NCBI GenBank assembly: GCA_015065045.1
Contig: SVRB01000034.1
Coordinates: forward strand, 1-13,040
Length of the DNA: 13,040 nucleotides
Direction of reading: 5' to 3'
Source of the DNA: Oscillospiraceae bacterium
GTDB lineage: Bacteria; Bacillota; Clostridia; Oscillospirales; CAG-272
Below the pieces are notes generated by a model. The model did no database searches and was not told where the DNA came from. It saw only the letters and a program-made list of their open reading frames with translations. Numbering within the stretch: the first letter of the stretch is position 1; the number at the start of each line of letters is the position of its first letter. Positions 7,450 through 13,040 of the stretch are shown piece after piece. The position numbers and the translations under genes were made by a program.

Positions 7450-7644
7450 AAAGTTTTTGCGTTTTATAAAAGGGGCTTTTTTCAAAAGCCCCTTTTACGT
7501 TGATAAAAAATGTTTATAAGTTTTGAGGGAGTCAAGAGGGCACTTTTTCAAAAGTGCGCATATAAAATATTATTTTGAAAAAATAGTAAATAATTATATT
7601 TAAAGTTTTTGCGGATTCCAAAGGAGCTTTTTTCAAAAGTGCGC
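7450..7644 (+). repeat. Three tandem imperfect copies of an AAAGTTTTTG-hairpin unit
   Basis: Three units of 43-47 bp lie at about 7450-7496, 7516-7559 and 7602-7644. Each begins with (A)AAGTTTT(TG), and each contains a GC block, CTTTTTTCAAAAG (or CTTTTTCAAAAG) and a GC block that folds back. Copies 2 and 3 share CAAAAGTGCGC. Copy 1 is the operon terminator; copy 2 forms GCACTTTT/AAAAGTGC (7540-7557); copy 3 pairs less well. They look like a terminator-like unit that has spread or duplicated locally. Confidence 0.7.
7468..7496 (+). terminator. Terminator of the MFS-GH2 operon
   Basis: A 13-bp perfect stem (AAAAGGGGCTTTT / AAAAGCCCCTTTT) around a three-base loop, 20 bp after the GH2 stop and ending in TTTT. 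It is also the first of three related AAGTTTTTG-hairpin units in this intergenic region. Confidence 0.9.
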
Positions 7645-7700
7645 CTCTTGTGTGGGTTCGGGAGCAAAGCTCCTGACAGTATGTGCTTCTATATCTGTAG

Positions 7701-7722
7701 GGGGCGACGTCCCCGGCGCCCC
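7701..7722. repeat. GGGGCG/CGCCCC hairpin element
   Basis: GGGGCG (7701-7706) pairs with CGCCCC (7717-7722) across a 10-base loop, preceded by TGTA. From memory, TGTAGGGGCG...CGCCC palindromes recur in gut Firmicutes genomes. The right part, CCCCGGCGCCCC, also has an exact inverted partner at 7883-7894. Confidence 0.55.
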
Positions 7723-7745
7723 GTAATGGTGCAAATCTAATTATT

Positions 7746-7796
7746 ACCTCCATCTGACGAGGGAGGTGGCTTTTGCGGAGCAAAAGACGGAGGGAG
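7746..7796. repeat. REP-like element with two small hairpins (GAGGGAGGTGGC family)
   Basis: ACCTCC (7746-7751) pairs with GGAGGT (7762-7767), and CTTTTG (7770-7775) pairs with CAAAAG (7781-7786) around CGGAG; GACGGAGGGAG closes the unit. The frame TGACGAGGGAGGTGGC-hairpin-GACGGAGGGAG is one I recall as a scattered repeat in clostridial genomes; that recollection is not checked here. Confidence 0.55.
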
Positions 7797-7838
7797 AGAT
7801 ATTATTTATCTAAATAATATTATCTTTTCTTTTTTTAT

Positions 7839-7867
7839 GTTACTTTCTTGCGTGCCAAGAAAGTAAC
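7839..7867. repeat. 12-bp perfect palindrome GTTACTTTCTTG
   Basis: GTTACTTTCTTG (7839-7850) and CAAGAAAGTAAC (7856-7867) are exact inverted copies around CGTGC. It marks the left edge of the GC-rich structured block. No T-run follows on the plus strand; on the minus strand the following bases are ATAAAAAAAG, so it is not a good terminator in either direction. Confidence 0.8.
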
Positions 7868-7874
7868 CAAAGAA

Positions 7875-8037
7875 GGCACAAGGGGGCGCCGGGGTTCCCC
7901 GAGCTGCACGAAGTAAAGCTTGGGGGTTCGCGGGTGGAGGTTTCGATTCCTCCTCCCCCTTGCCCCCAACCACCGAAACGACCGAGGGCGTTCCTCCCTC
8001 GGAACCCTCCTTGGTCTGCGGAAAATATGTTGTAGGT
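7875..8037. repeat. GC-rich multi-hairpin block
   Basis: Several nested stems are readable: GGGG-TT-CCCC (7891-7900); TTGGGGG (7920-7926) with CCCCCAA (7963-7969) enclosing GGGTGGAGG (7932-7940) with CCTCCTCCC (7949-7957, one mismatch); and CCGAGGG (7982-7988) with CCCTCGG (7996-8002). Just after, GTCTGCGGAA occurs twice (8014-8023 and 8068-8077). It could be a repeat remnant or a structured RNA; no promoter of its own was seen. Confidence 0.5.
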
Positions 8038-8131
8038 TTTGAGGATTACCACCTTTGCACCCCCATCGTCTGCGGAAGATTTATTGTTTAATGAAACGAT
8101 ATTGATATTGGTAGGGGAGGATTTGTTTTTA

Positions 8132-9526
8132 TTATAATTTCACGCGAAAAATAAGTCTTTTTAATGCTTTTGCATTGAACGGGAAAAGGGGATACAAATA
8201 AGATCTTTTTCCGTTGGCTGTTTTGTTTGATGCAACGAGAATAAAAGAAAGGATTATCCCGGCAACAAATCCCCACAAGTTAAATAATGCAGTCAAAATT
8301 AAAAGCAAAACTCTCATAAATTTGAAAGCATACCCAAGCTCGTTACTCGGCTGAGCAAAATTTGCCAGAGAAACAAAAGCCATATACAAAATAACCTCGG
8401 GTATAAACCAACCGCTTTGCACAGCGTACTCACCGAGAATAAGACCACCGATAACGCTAAGCGAATTATTCAACGCGTTTGGTGTGTTCAGTGAAGCGAG
8501 TTTGAGTCCGTCTATTGCGAGTTCAAGCAACAATAGCTGTGTAATTACAGGCAAACCGCCCGTATACTTCACTTTTATAAACTCAAGCCACGACGGAAGC
8601 CATTCGGGGTTAGTAATCAGCAAATACCAAAGCGGAGTCAAAATAATAGTCAAAACAAAAATAAAAATGCGCAAAAGTCTCATGTAAGACCCAACAAGTG
8701 GCGGATGATAATAGTCGCCCGTTTCTTGCATAAAGTCAAAAATTGACGTTGGCAAAATCATAGCCTCGGGTGAGTTATCGCATAAAATTATAACGCTTCC
8801 CTCAAGGAGCATAGCGGACGCGGCATCAGGTCTTTCAGTGTATCTTATCTTTGGGAACGGATTATACCATTTTGTTTTTATAAGACATTCGGCAAGGCTT
8901 TCGTGCCCCATGCATAGCCCGTAAACGTTTATGTTTTTTATCTTTTTAACAATATTGTCAACGTATTCTTTATCAGCCTTTCCGTCGACGTAAATAACTG
9001 CAACGTCGGTTTTTGTATTAGTTCCCACGGTTAGTCTTGTGATCGTCAAAGCAGGGTCGCGTATTCGTTTTCTGATTATGGCTGTATTTTTCAATATATT
9101 CTCAACAAAACCGTCTCTTGAGCCACGAATAACTCTTTCGTTTTCGGGTTCGTCAACGTCTCGCGAGGGAAATGAACGGACGTTCAGCATTATTCCGGAG
9201 CTTATTCCTTCGATCAGGAAAACCGTTTCCCCTTTCAATACGGAATCCACAAGCGTATCTATATCTTCGGTTTGTTTTGCTTCAATATGCGGAATATGTG
9301 AGCTTATAAATTTTGCCGGATTATCCATCTCGCCGTCACCGGTATCATTCATCAAAAACTCAACAACTCGTTCAAGTATATCGCTCTGCACACAGCCGTC
9401 GATAAAATACATCTTAGCTTTTTTGTTGTATAACGTCAGCTCTCGCGCGTTTATATCAAAGCTTTCGTCAACGCGCAACTTTTCCTCAAGTTCTTTTACT
9501 AATAAATCATAGTTGTTTTCTGCCAT
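8132..9526 (-). CDS. spoVAF: GerA-family spore germination protein, SpoVAF-like
   Basis: 464 residues with the GerA architecture: a cytosolic N-terminal part (1-280) and a membrane part (about 283-435) with four to five hydrophobic helices, then a basic tail. Family motifs include RVIRGSRDGFVENI (131-144) followed by NTAIIRKRIRDPAL, and the proline-bearing TGGLPVITQLLLLELAIDGL (322-341). The opening, DESFDINARELTLYNKKAKMYFIDG, matches SpoVAF better than GerAA/GerBA, since SpoVAF starts with a similar sporulation-specific segment. SpoVAF sits in the spore inner membrane and, in Bacillus, boosts germination together with germinant receptors. It is usually the tail of a spoVA operon; here it stands alone. 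CGGAGA six bases upstream supports the start. I see no clear sigma-G promoter and no clear terminator downstream. GerA-type receptor subunit is the alternative call. Confidence 0.85.
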   Translation of the reverse strand: MAENNYDLLVKELEEKLRVDESFDINARELTLYNKKAKMYFIDGCVQSDILERVVEFLMNDTGDGEMDNPAKFISSHIPHIEAKQTEDIDTLVDSVLKGETVFLIEGISSGIMLNVRSFPSRDVDEPENERVIRGSRDGFVENILKNTAIIRKRIRDPALTITRLTVGTNTKTDVAVIYVDGKADKEYVDNIVKKIKNINVYGLCMGHESLAECLIKTKWYNPFPKIRYTERPDAASAMLLEGSVIILCDNSPEAMILPTSIFDFMQETGDYYHPPLVGSYMRLLRIFIFVLTIILTPLWYLLITNPEWLPSWLEFIKVKYTGGLPVITQLLLLELAIDGLKLASLNTPNALNNSLSVIGGLILGEYAVQSGWFIPEVILYMAFVSLANFAQPSNELGYAFKFMRVLLLILTALFNLWGFVAGIILSFILVASNKTANGKRSYLYPLFPFNAKALKRLIFRVKL

Positions 9527-9602
9527 AATAATCTCCGTAATTTAATTTATATATAAAACATTATCGGCAAAATTATGTAAATTTATTATGGAGAAAAACA
9601 AA

Positions 9603-9629
9603 AAAGTGCGTGTAAATAACACGCACTTT
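9603..9629. terminator. Terminator downstream of the efp-CD1247 unit
   Basis: An 11-bp perfect stem (AAAGTGCGTGT / ACACGCACTTT) around a five-base loop. On the minus strand it follows the CD1247-type stop by 14 bp and is followed by TTGTTTTTC, a good intrinsic terminator. It separates that unit from the spoVAF-like gene. Confidence 0.88.
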
Positions 9630-9643
9630 AAATTTTTATTTAA

Positions 9644-10054
9644 TTAGAATTCGTCGATGTCGATCTTTTCGTTGCAAGCGGGGCAGATGATTTCATCTTC
9701 ATCATAGTCCTCGTCAATGCAGATCACTTCGTTGCACTTAGGGCATTCAATTTCGAGGAAGCCTTCATCGCAGCAGTCGCAGCAATCATCTTCATCGCAG
9801 CAATCGCAATCGCATTCGTCTTCGTCATCACCGAAGAGATAGTCTTCAACGTCGCCGAGATCTTCGTCAAGTTCTTCAGCATAGTCGTTGAGAGTGTCAA
9901 CAGACTCTTCCATTTCTTCAATTTCGAGAGCCATATCTTCAAGGATATCAACGATTTTTGCAATTACCTTTGTTTCCTGTTTGCTTTCGTCGAGCTGTAC
10001 GCCTTCAAGATAGCCTTTGAGGTTTGCAATCTTTTCTGTAATTGTCATCATCAT
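9644..10054 (-). CDS. CD1247-type acidic zinc-ribbon protein
   Basis: 136 residues, very acidic. Residues 3-75 (TITEKIANLKGYLEGVQLDES...IVDILEDMALEIEEME) match the helical N-terminal domain named after Clostridioides difficile CD1247, found in many Firmicutes and, as far as I recall, often near efp. Residues 81-95 are a run of Asp/Glu with eight Cys (CDCDCC ... CCDCC). Residues 102-132 form a small zinc ribbon with CPKC (104-107) and CPAC (124-127). The function is not known; protein or nucleic-acid binding is only a guess. Three ATGs open the gene; AAGGAG lies 8 bases before the first, so I use that one. It starts 28 bp after efp, with no promoter seen between, so it is probably co-transcribed with efp. 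Confidence 0.85.
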   Translation of the reverse strand: MMMTITEKIANLKGYLEGVQLDESKQETKVIAKIVDILEDMALEIEEMEESVDTLNDYAEELDEDLGDVEDYLFGDDEDECDCDCCDEDDCCDCCDEGFLEIECPKCNEVICIDEDYDEDEIICPACNEKIDIDEF

Positions 10055-10082
10055 AATCAGTACTCCTTATATTTATAAAAAA

Positions 10083-10646
10083 TTACTGTTTTGCTCTTTC
10101 GAGGTATTCACCTGTTCTTGTGTCGATCTTAAGAACATCACCGATGTTGATGAAAAGCGGAACCTTGATCTGAGCGCCTGTTTCGAGAGTTGCGGGCTTG
10201 GAAGCGCCTGTAGCTGTATCTCCCTTGAAACCGGGTTCTGTATCAGTTACTTCGAGTTCAACGAACATAGGAGGTTCAACTCCGAATACGTTGCCCTTGT
10301 AAGAGATGATCTTGCAGAGCATTTCTTCCTTAACGAATCTGAAGTTGTCGCCGAGTTTGCTTTCTTCAAGAGGAAGCTGTTCAAAAGACTCGAGGTCCAT
10401 GAAGTAATAAAGTTCACCGTCGTTGTAAAGATACTGCATATCCTTGCGTTCAACGTAAGCGTTTTCATATTTATCTGTAGGGCTGAATGTCTTTTCAATA
10501 ACAGCGCCTGTGATAACGTTCTTAAGCTTTGTTCTTACGAAAGCAGCTCCTTTACCGGGTTTTACGTGCTGGAATTCAATAACCTGAAAAACGTTACCGT
10601 CCATTTCGAATGTAATGCCGTTTCTAAAATCGCCTGCTACTACCAT
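10083..10646 (-). CDS. efp: Translation elongation factor P
   Basis: 187 residues, full length for EF-P. The three beta-barrel domains are present: the KOW-like N-terminal domain (about 1-62, MVVAGDFRNGITFEMDGNVF), the OB domain (67-127, with YLYNDGELYYFMD) and the C-terminal OB domain (130-187, ending GDVLKIDTRTGEYLERA). The tip loop reads KPGKGAAF with Lys32, the residue that enters the peptidyl-transferase centre to relieve stalling at polyproline runs. The Lys is kept; whether it is modified cannot be seen here, and no EpmA/EpmB-like gene lies in the window. CGGAGG nine bases upstream supports the ATG. It has its own promoter, lies 116 bp downstream of the M24 peptidase gene (a common efp neighbour) and leads into the CD1247-type gene. 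Confidence 0.97.
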   Translation of the reverse strand: MVVAGDFRNGITFEMDGNVFQVIEFQHVKPGKGAAFVRTKLKNVITGAVIEKTFSPTDKYENAYVERKDMQYLYNDGELYYFMDLESFEQLPLEESKLGDNFRFVKEEMLCKIISYKGNVFGVEPPMFVELEVTDTEPGFKGDTATGASKPATLETGAQIKVPLFINIGDVLKIDTRTGEYLERAKQ

Positions 10647-10693
10647 TTTGTTTATCCTCCGTTATTTTGGGTCGAATTATAAATATCTAATCC

Positions 10694-10722
10694 ATTTTAC
10701 ACTATTTTCTAATTTTTTTCAA
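10694..10722 (-). promoter_or_regulatory. Promoter of the efp-CD1247 unit
   Basis: On the minus strand TTGAAA (10722-10717) and TAAAAT (10699-10694) are spaced by 17 bases, in the 116-bp gap after the peptidase gene. This predicts a leader of about 40 nt. No clear terminator closes the peptidase gene, so read-through is also possible. Confidence 0.7.
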
Positions 10723-10762
10723 GGGCTTTTGCTTATTTTTTGCCTAAAATTTCTCAATAATG

Positions 10763-11833
10763 TTAAATTTCTATAAGTCTTTTAGGGGTCATAGTTATAT
10801 TTTTCGGGCCTTCCTCGCTCATATATATCATATCTTCAATTCTTACGCCGAATTTATTTTCAAGATATATGCCGGGTTCAACTGTAACTATATGTCCTTT
10901 TTCGAGCATTTTTTCTTTAGGCGCTGCGGGGGAAAGTCTGGGAGATTCGTGTATCAAAAGACCGACACCGTGGCCGAGCCCGTGACCGAAGCAGCCCTCA
11001 TATCCCATATTATATATGAAATCACGGGAAATTTTATCAATATTAAAGCAGGATTTTTCTCCGTTCATTATTGCGTTTATTGCCAACTCCTGAGCTTCAA
11101 GAACGGTGTTATATACCTTTTTCATTTCTTCGGTTGCTTTTCCGATAGACACCGTTCTTGTCATATCGGAATGATAACCCTTGTATACTGCGCCGAAATC
11201 AAGTGTCAAAAATCCTTTTTCGAGCTTTACGTTGCGGGGCACTCCATGGGGGAGCGAGGAAGCTTTTCCCGATACAGCAATCGTATTAAAGGAAATGCCG
11301 TCGGCTCCGTTTTTCTTCATGAGATATTCAAGGTATGCTGCAACCTCTTTTTCGGTCATATTCAAGTCCAAATCAGAAAGAAGCATATCAAGAGATTTTT
11401 CGGCAATTCTCTGAGCTTTTATTACGTATTCTGCCTCAATATCCGACTTGTATTCTCTTAAATTTTCGAGTATATTTCCCGCCGGGACAAAGCTTACTCC
11501 ACAGAATGTATTTTCGAACATTTTCAGTTCGGAATACGTTACTGAATTATCCTCAAAAAGAAGCGTTTTTACATCGTTTTCTTCAAGGATTTTTTGTATA
11601 TTTCCATCTTTCAAGCCTTTGAAAATTACAATTTCAAAATTCTTATCAGCTTCGTTTTTTGCGGCCTCCGCATATCTGAAATCGGTGATAAGATACGCTT
11701 TGTTTTTTGTAACGATGACGTATCCGTCAGAGTATTCAAAATCCGTAAAATACAGACGGTTTGTTTCCGATGAAATAAGTATTCCGTCAGACATTGACTT
11801 GATTATTTCTCTTAATTTTTCTAACTTTGTCAT
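10763..11833 (-). CDS. M24 family aminopeptidase (Xaa-Pro aminopeptidase type)
   Basis: 356 residues, typical of clostridial YqhT/PepP-like metallopeptidases that remove an N-terminal residue preceding proline. A creatinase-like N-terminal domain covers about 1-125, then the pita-bread domain. All five metal ligands are visible: Asp212 (LTLDFG), Asp223 (YHSDMTRT), His288 (GHGLGHGVG), Glu319 (VTVEPGIY) and Glu333 (VRIED). His196 (LPHG) and His295 (IHESP) are the usual substrate and proton-shuttle histidines. I place the start at 11833 (MTKLEKLREII), because AAGAGG lies nine bases before it. An upstream in-frame ATG at 11896 has no ribosome site, would fall about at the transcription start, and adds a 21-residue hydrophobic stretch not typical of the family. 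Pairing with efp is conserved in Firmicutes. Confidence 0.93.
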   Translation of the reverse strand: MTKLEKLREIIKSMSDGILISSETNRLYFTDFEYSDGYVIVTKNKAYLITDFRYAEAAKNEADKNFEIVIFKGLKDGNIQKILEENDVKTLLFEDNSVTYSELKMFENTFCGVSFVPAGNILENLREYKSDIEAEYVIKAQRIAEKSLDMLLSDLDLNMTEKEVAAYLEYLMKKNGADGISFNTIAVSGKASSLPHGVPRNVKLEKGFLTLDFGAVYKGYHSDMTRTVSIGKATEEMKKVYNTVLEAQELAINAIMNGEKSCFNIDKISRDFIYNMGYEGCFGHGLGHGVGLLIHESPRLSPAAPKEKMLEKGHIVTVEPGIYLENKFGVRIEDMIYMSEEGPKNITMTPKRLIEI

Positions 11834-11842
11834 AATGAAAAA

Positions 11843-11849
11843 CCTCTTT
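11843..11849 (-). promoter_or_regulatory. Ribosome site that fixes the M24 peptidase start
   Basis: AAAGAGG on the minus strand, nine bases from the ATG at 11833. It is the only good Shine-Dalgarno site near either candidate start and lies inside the frame of the longer version. Confidence 0.75.
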
Positions 11850-11884
11850 ATACAGAAAAATACGTTTTCTATTATTACTTTAAC

Positions 11885-11914
11885 ATTATAAATCAAAAAC
11901 TATGCTTTTGTCTA
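11885..11914 (-). promoter_or_regulatory. Probable promoter of the M24 peptidase gene
   Basis: On the minus strand TAGACA (11914-11909) and TATAAT (11890-11885) are spaced by 18 bases. The -10 is perfect and the -35 moderate. Transcription would begin near 11878, downstream of the long-form ATG at 11896, which supports the shorter protein. Confidence 0.6.
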
Positions 11915-11962
11915 CAAGTTTTTTATATTTTGCTTAAGTATAAATAATTAGTCACGTGATTG

Positions 11963-11991
11963 TTGACAAAATATAGTGTATAAGATATAAT
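11963..11991 (+). promoter_or_regulatory. Perfect-consensus sigma-A promoter of yicC-remA
   Basis: TTGACA (11963-11968), a 17-base spacer and TATAAT (11986-11991): both hexamers match consensus exactly, predicting strong constitutive transcription of the yicC-remA cluster. The start should be near 11998. Confidence 0.9.
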
Positions 11992-12010
11992 ATATTATTA
12001 TATTACCATG

Positions 12011-12016
12011 AAAGGT
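12011..12016 (+). promoter_or_regulatory. Ribosome site that fixes the yicC start
   Basis: AAAGGT nine bases before the ATG at 12026. It lies inside the frame that would begin at the earlier ATG (12008), which has no ribosome site and is only about 10 nt from the predicted transcription start. Confidence 0.75.
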
Positions 12017-12025
12017 AAAAATGAT

Positions 12026-12913
12026 ATGATAAGAAGTATGACTGCTTACGGCAGAGCTACGGGCAGTGCCGAAGGCAAAGAAATTACAGCTGAAATAAAA
12101 TCGGTCAATTCCAGATTTTTGGATTGTAATATTAAGATATCCAGAATGTACAGCTTTTTGGAAGACAGAGTACGTGAGTATATACAGACCAAGGGTATTA
12201 AACGCGGTAAGATCGATATATACATAGGCGTTGACGTGCTTGAAAAGGTGGGCGTTGAGTTAAGACTTGACGAAGCGTATACTGAAAGCTATATCAAGGC
12301 TCTTGAAAACTTGCGCGACAGATTCGGACTTAAGGATGATATATCCGTAATGAGAATTGCTCAGAACAGAGATATATTTGCTGTTGTAACTCCCGATGAG
12401 GATATGGAAAAGGATTGGGAGGTAATAAGACCTGTTCTTGACAGTGCGATAGATATGTTTATTGCACAGAGAGAGCGCGAGGGTGAAAAGCTTAAGGCTG
12501 ATCTTTTGATCAAGAAGGCGAACCTTATGGAGATGGCAGACAGAATAGAAAAAATGTCGGCTGAATGTATAGAGGCTTACAGCGCAAAGCTTGAAAACCG
12601 TTTGAGACAGGTTCTTGAAAAGCATAATATCGAGATCGACTCAGCGAGAATATTGACAGAGTGCGCTATATTTGCGGACAAGGTTGCCGTTGATGAGGAG
12701 GTCGTAAGACTTCGCAGTCATTTTGATGAATTTGATAAGATCCTTGAAAACGGCGGCGCTGTGGGTAAGAATATGGATTATCTCTTGCAGGAAATGAACA
12801 GAGAGGTCAATACTACAGGCTCAAAGGCAAACGATGCCGATATGGCTCATTTGGTTGTTAATATGAAGAGTGAGCTTGAAAAAATAAGAGAGCAGATACA
12901 GAATCTTGAATGA
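12026..12913 (+). CDS. yicC: YicC/YloC family endoribonuclease
   Basis: 295 residues from the start MIRSMTAYGRA, the hallmark opening of the family (usually MIRSMTGFG); an in-frame ATG six codons earlier is rejected because it lacks a ribosome site. The N-terminal YicC domain covers about 1-155 (KSVNSRFLD, KRGKIDIYI). The C-terminal DUF1732 domain covers about 210-295 (ECAIFADKVAVDEEVVRLRSH, then MDYLLQEMNREVNT). Work on homologues describes a metal-dependent endoribonuclease; YicC in E. coli takes part in small-RNA turnover. In Bacillus the orthologue YloC precedes remA, gmk and rpoZ, and the same order begins here. The stop codon overlaps the ribosome site of remA, so the two are translated together. 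Confidence 0.95.
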   Translation: MIRSMTAYGRATGSAEGKEITAEIKSVNSRFLDCNIKISRMYSFLEDRVREYIQTKGIKRGKIDIYIGVDVLEKVGVELRLDEAYTESYIKALENLRDRFGLKDDISVMRIAQNRDIFAVVTPDEDMEKDWEVIRPVLDSAIDMFIAQREREGEKLKADLLIKKANLMEMADRIEKMSAECIEAYSAKLENRLRQVLEKHNIEIDSARILTECAIFADKVAVDEEVVRLRSHFDEFDKILENGGAVGKNMDYLLQEMNREVNTTGSKANDADMAHLVVNMKSELEKIREQIQNLE

Positions 12914-12921
12914 GGTCAAGT

Positions 12922-13040
12922 ATGTTATTTATAAATATTGGTTTTGGTAATATGGTTGCGGCAAACAGAGTGGTTGCGATCTCGTCTCCCGATTCATCGC
13001 CTATCAAGCGTCTTGTTCAGGACGCAAAGGAAGAGGGAAG
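12922..13040 (+). CDS. remA: RemA (DUF370) regulatory protein, 3' truncated
   Basis: The first 39 codons, cut by the window edge. MLFINIGFGNMVAANRVVAI and the following SPDSSPIKRLVQDAKEEG are near-diagnostic for RemA/DUF370, a small protein that oligomerises and binds DNA upstream of biofilm-matrix and osmoprotection genes in Bacillus subtilis. The family is wider than biofilm formers, so the targets here are unknown. GAGGT overlaps the yicC stop (TGAGGT, 12911-12916) and gives a five-base spacing to the ATG. Guanylate kinase (gmk) is the expected next gene. Confidence 0.92.
   Translation, partial: MLFINIGFGNMVAANRVVAISSPDSSPIKRLVQDAKEEG

Larger units (their letters stand above)
7448..8131. 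other. Gene-free 684-bp stretch filled with REP-like palindromes
   Basis: No convincing gene lies here. The order is: three AAAGTTTTTG hairpin units; GGGAGCAAAGCTCC (7660-7673); a GGGGCG/CGCCCC hairpin (7701-7722); a GAGGGAGGTGGC...GACGGAGGGAG element (7746-7796); a GTTACTTTCTTG palindrome (7839-7867); and a GC-rich, multi-hairpin block (7875-8037). Open frames that cross it translate into low-complexity, repeat-derived peptides. The block from about 7655 to 8065 is visibly richer in G+C than the flanking AT-rich DNA. Confidence 0.8.

Noticed and set aside
7532..7783. An 83-codon open frame on the minus strand across the repeat region
   Set aside because: Its sequence is made from the hairpin and GAGGGAGGTGGC repeats, has no ribosome site or domain, and its frame simply survives in repeat DNA.
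7936..7953. GGAGG-TTTCGATT-CCTCC resembles a tRNA T-arm (GGTTCGATTCC)
   Set aside because: The loop is eight bases, not seven, and no acceptor stem, anticodon arm or D-arm can be built around it.
7840..8052. A 70-codon minus-strand frame ending in a SWHARK-like peptide
   Set aside because: It is translated from the GTTACTTTCTTG palindrome and GC-rich block. It is Gly-rich low complexity, has no Shine-Dalgarno site, and I regard it as a spurious repeat-derived frame.
9527..9602. A sigma-G promoter for the spoVAF-like gene (CATAATT near 9564)
   Set aside because: The -10-like CATAATT lacks a matching GAATA-type -35 at the right distance, so I do not call a promoter.
10017..10682. A 221-codon open frame on the plus strand opposite efp and the start of the CD1247-type gene
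   Set aside because: It is Cys/Phe-rich with no family match and no ribosome site, and is the antisense shadow of two well-supported genes.
10760..11461. A 233-codon plus-strand frame opposite the M24 peptidase gene
   Set aside because: It is a Phe/Tyr/His-rich shadow translation; the opposite strand has all five metal ligands of a full-length M24 peptidase.
11834..11896. A 21-residue N-terminal extension of the M24 peptidase (possible membrane anchor)
   Set aside because: The upstream ATG lacks a ribosome site and precedes the predicted transcription start near 11878; AAAGAGG supports the ATG at 11833.

Overview
The window looks like chromosome of an AT-rich, Gram-positive, spore-forming anaerobe of the Clostridia (gut Oscillospirales or Christensenellales type is my best guess, not proven). 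The reasons are a GerA/SpoVAF-family spore germination protein, a RemA (DUF370) gene behind yicC, a CD1247-type zinc-ribbon protein next to efp, a lipobox-anchored BspA-like leucine-rich-repeat protein, purine-rich Shine-Dalgarno sites and clear sigma-A type promoters. I see no integrase, transposase, phage gene, rRNA, tRNA or CRISPR array.

Layout. (1) 1-600, +: 3' part of a class I/II PLP aminotransferase. (2) 650-1858, -: BspA-like LRR lipoprotein with its own promoter; its terminator is a 34-nt exact copy of the one behind the next gene, so the gene sits between two direct repeats. (3) 2084-7447: a carbohydrate island made of a GH36 alpha-galactosidase (-) diverging from an MFS transporter-GH2 glycosidase operon (+). 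None of the three has a signal peptide, which suggests an intact glycoside is imported by the transporter and cut in the cytosol by an alpha-galactosidase and a beta-type glycosidase. (4) 7448-8131: a 684-bp gene-free stretch packed with several distinct REP-like palindromes and GC-rich hairpins in an AT-rich background. (5) 8132-11833, -: SpoVAF-like germination protein, a CD1247-type acidic zinc-ribbon protein, elongation factor P and an M24 (Xaa-Pro type) aminopeptidase; efp has its own promoter and is probably co-transcribed with the CD1247-type gene. (6) 12026-13040, +: yicC from a perfect consensus promoter, then the first 119 bp of remA, the start of the conserved yicC-remA-gmk-rpoZ housekeeping cluster.

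Most of the window is ordinary housekeeping and sugar catabolism. The parts that deserve a second look are the terminator-flanked LRR cassette with its palindromic promoter, the repeat-packed intergenic region, and the Cys/Asp-rich segment of the CD1247-type protein. I did not find convincing evidence of a wholly new multi-gene system.
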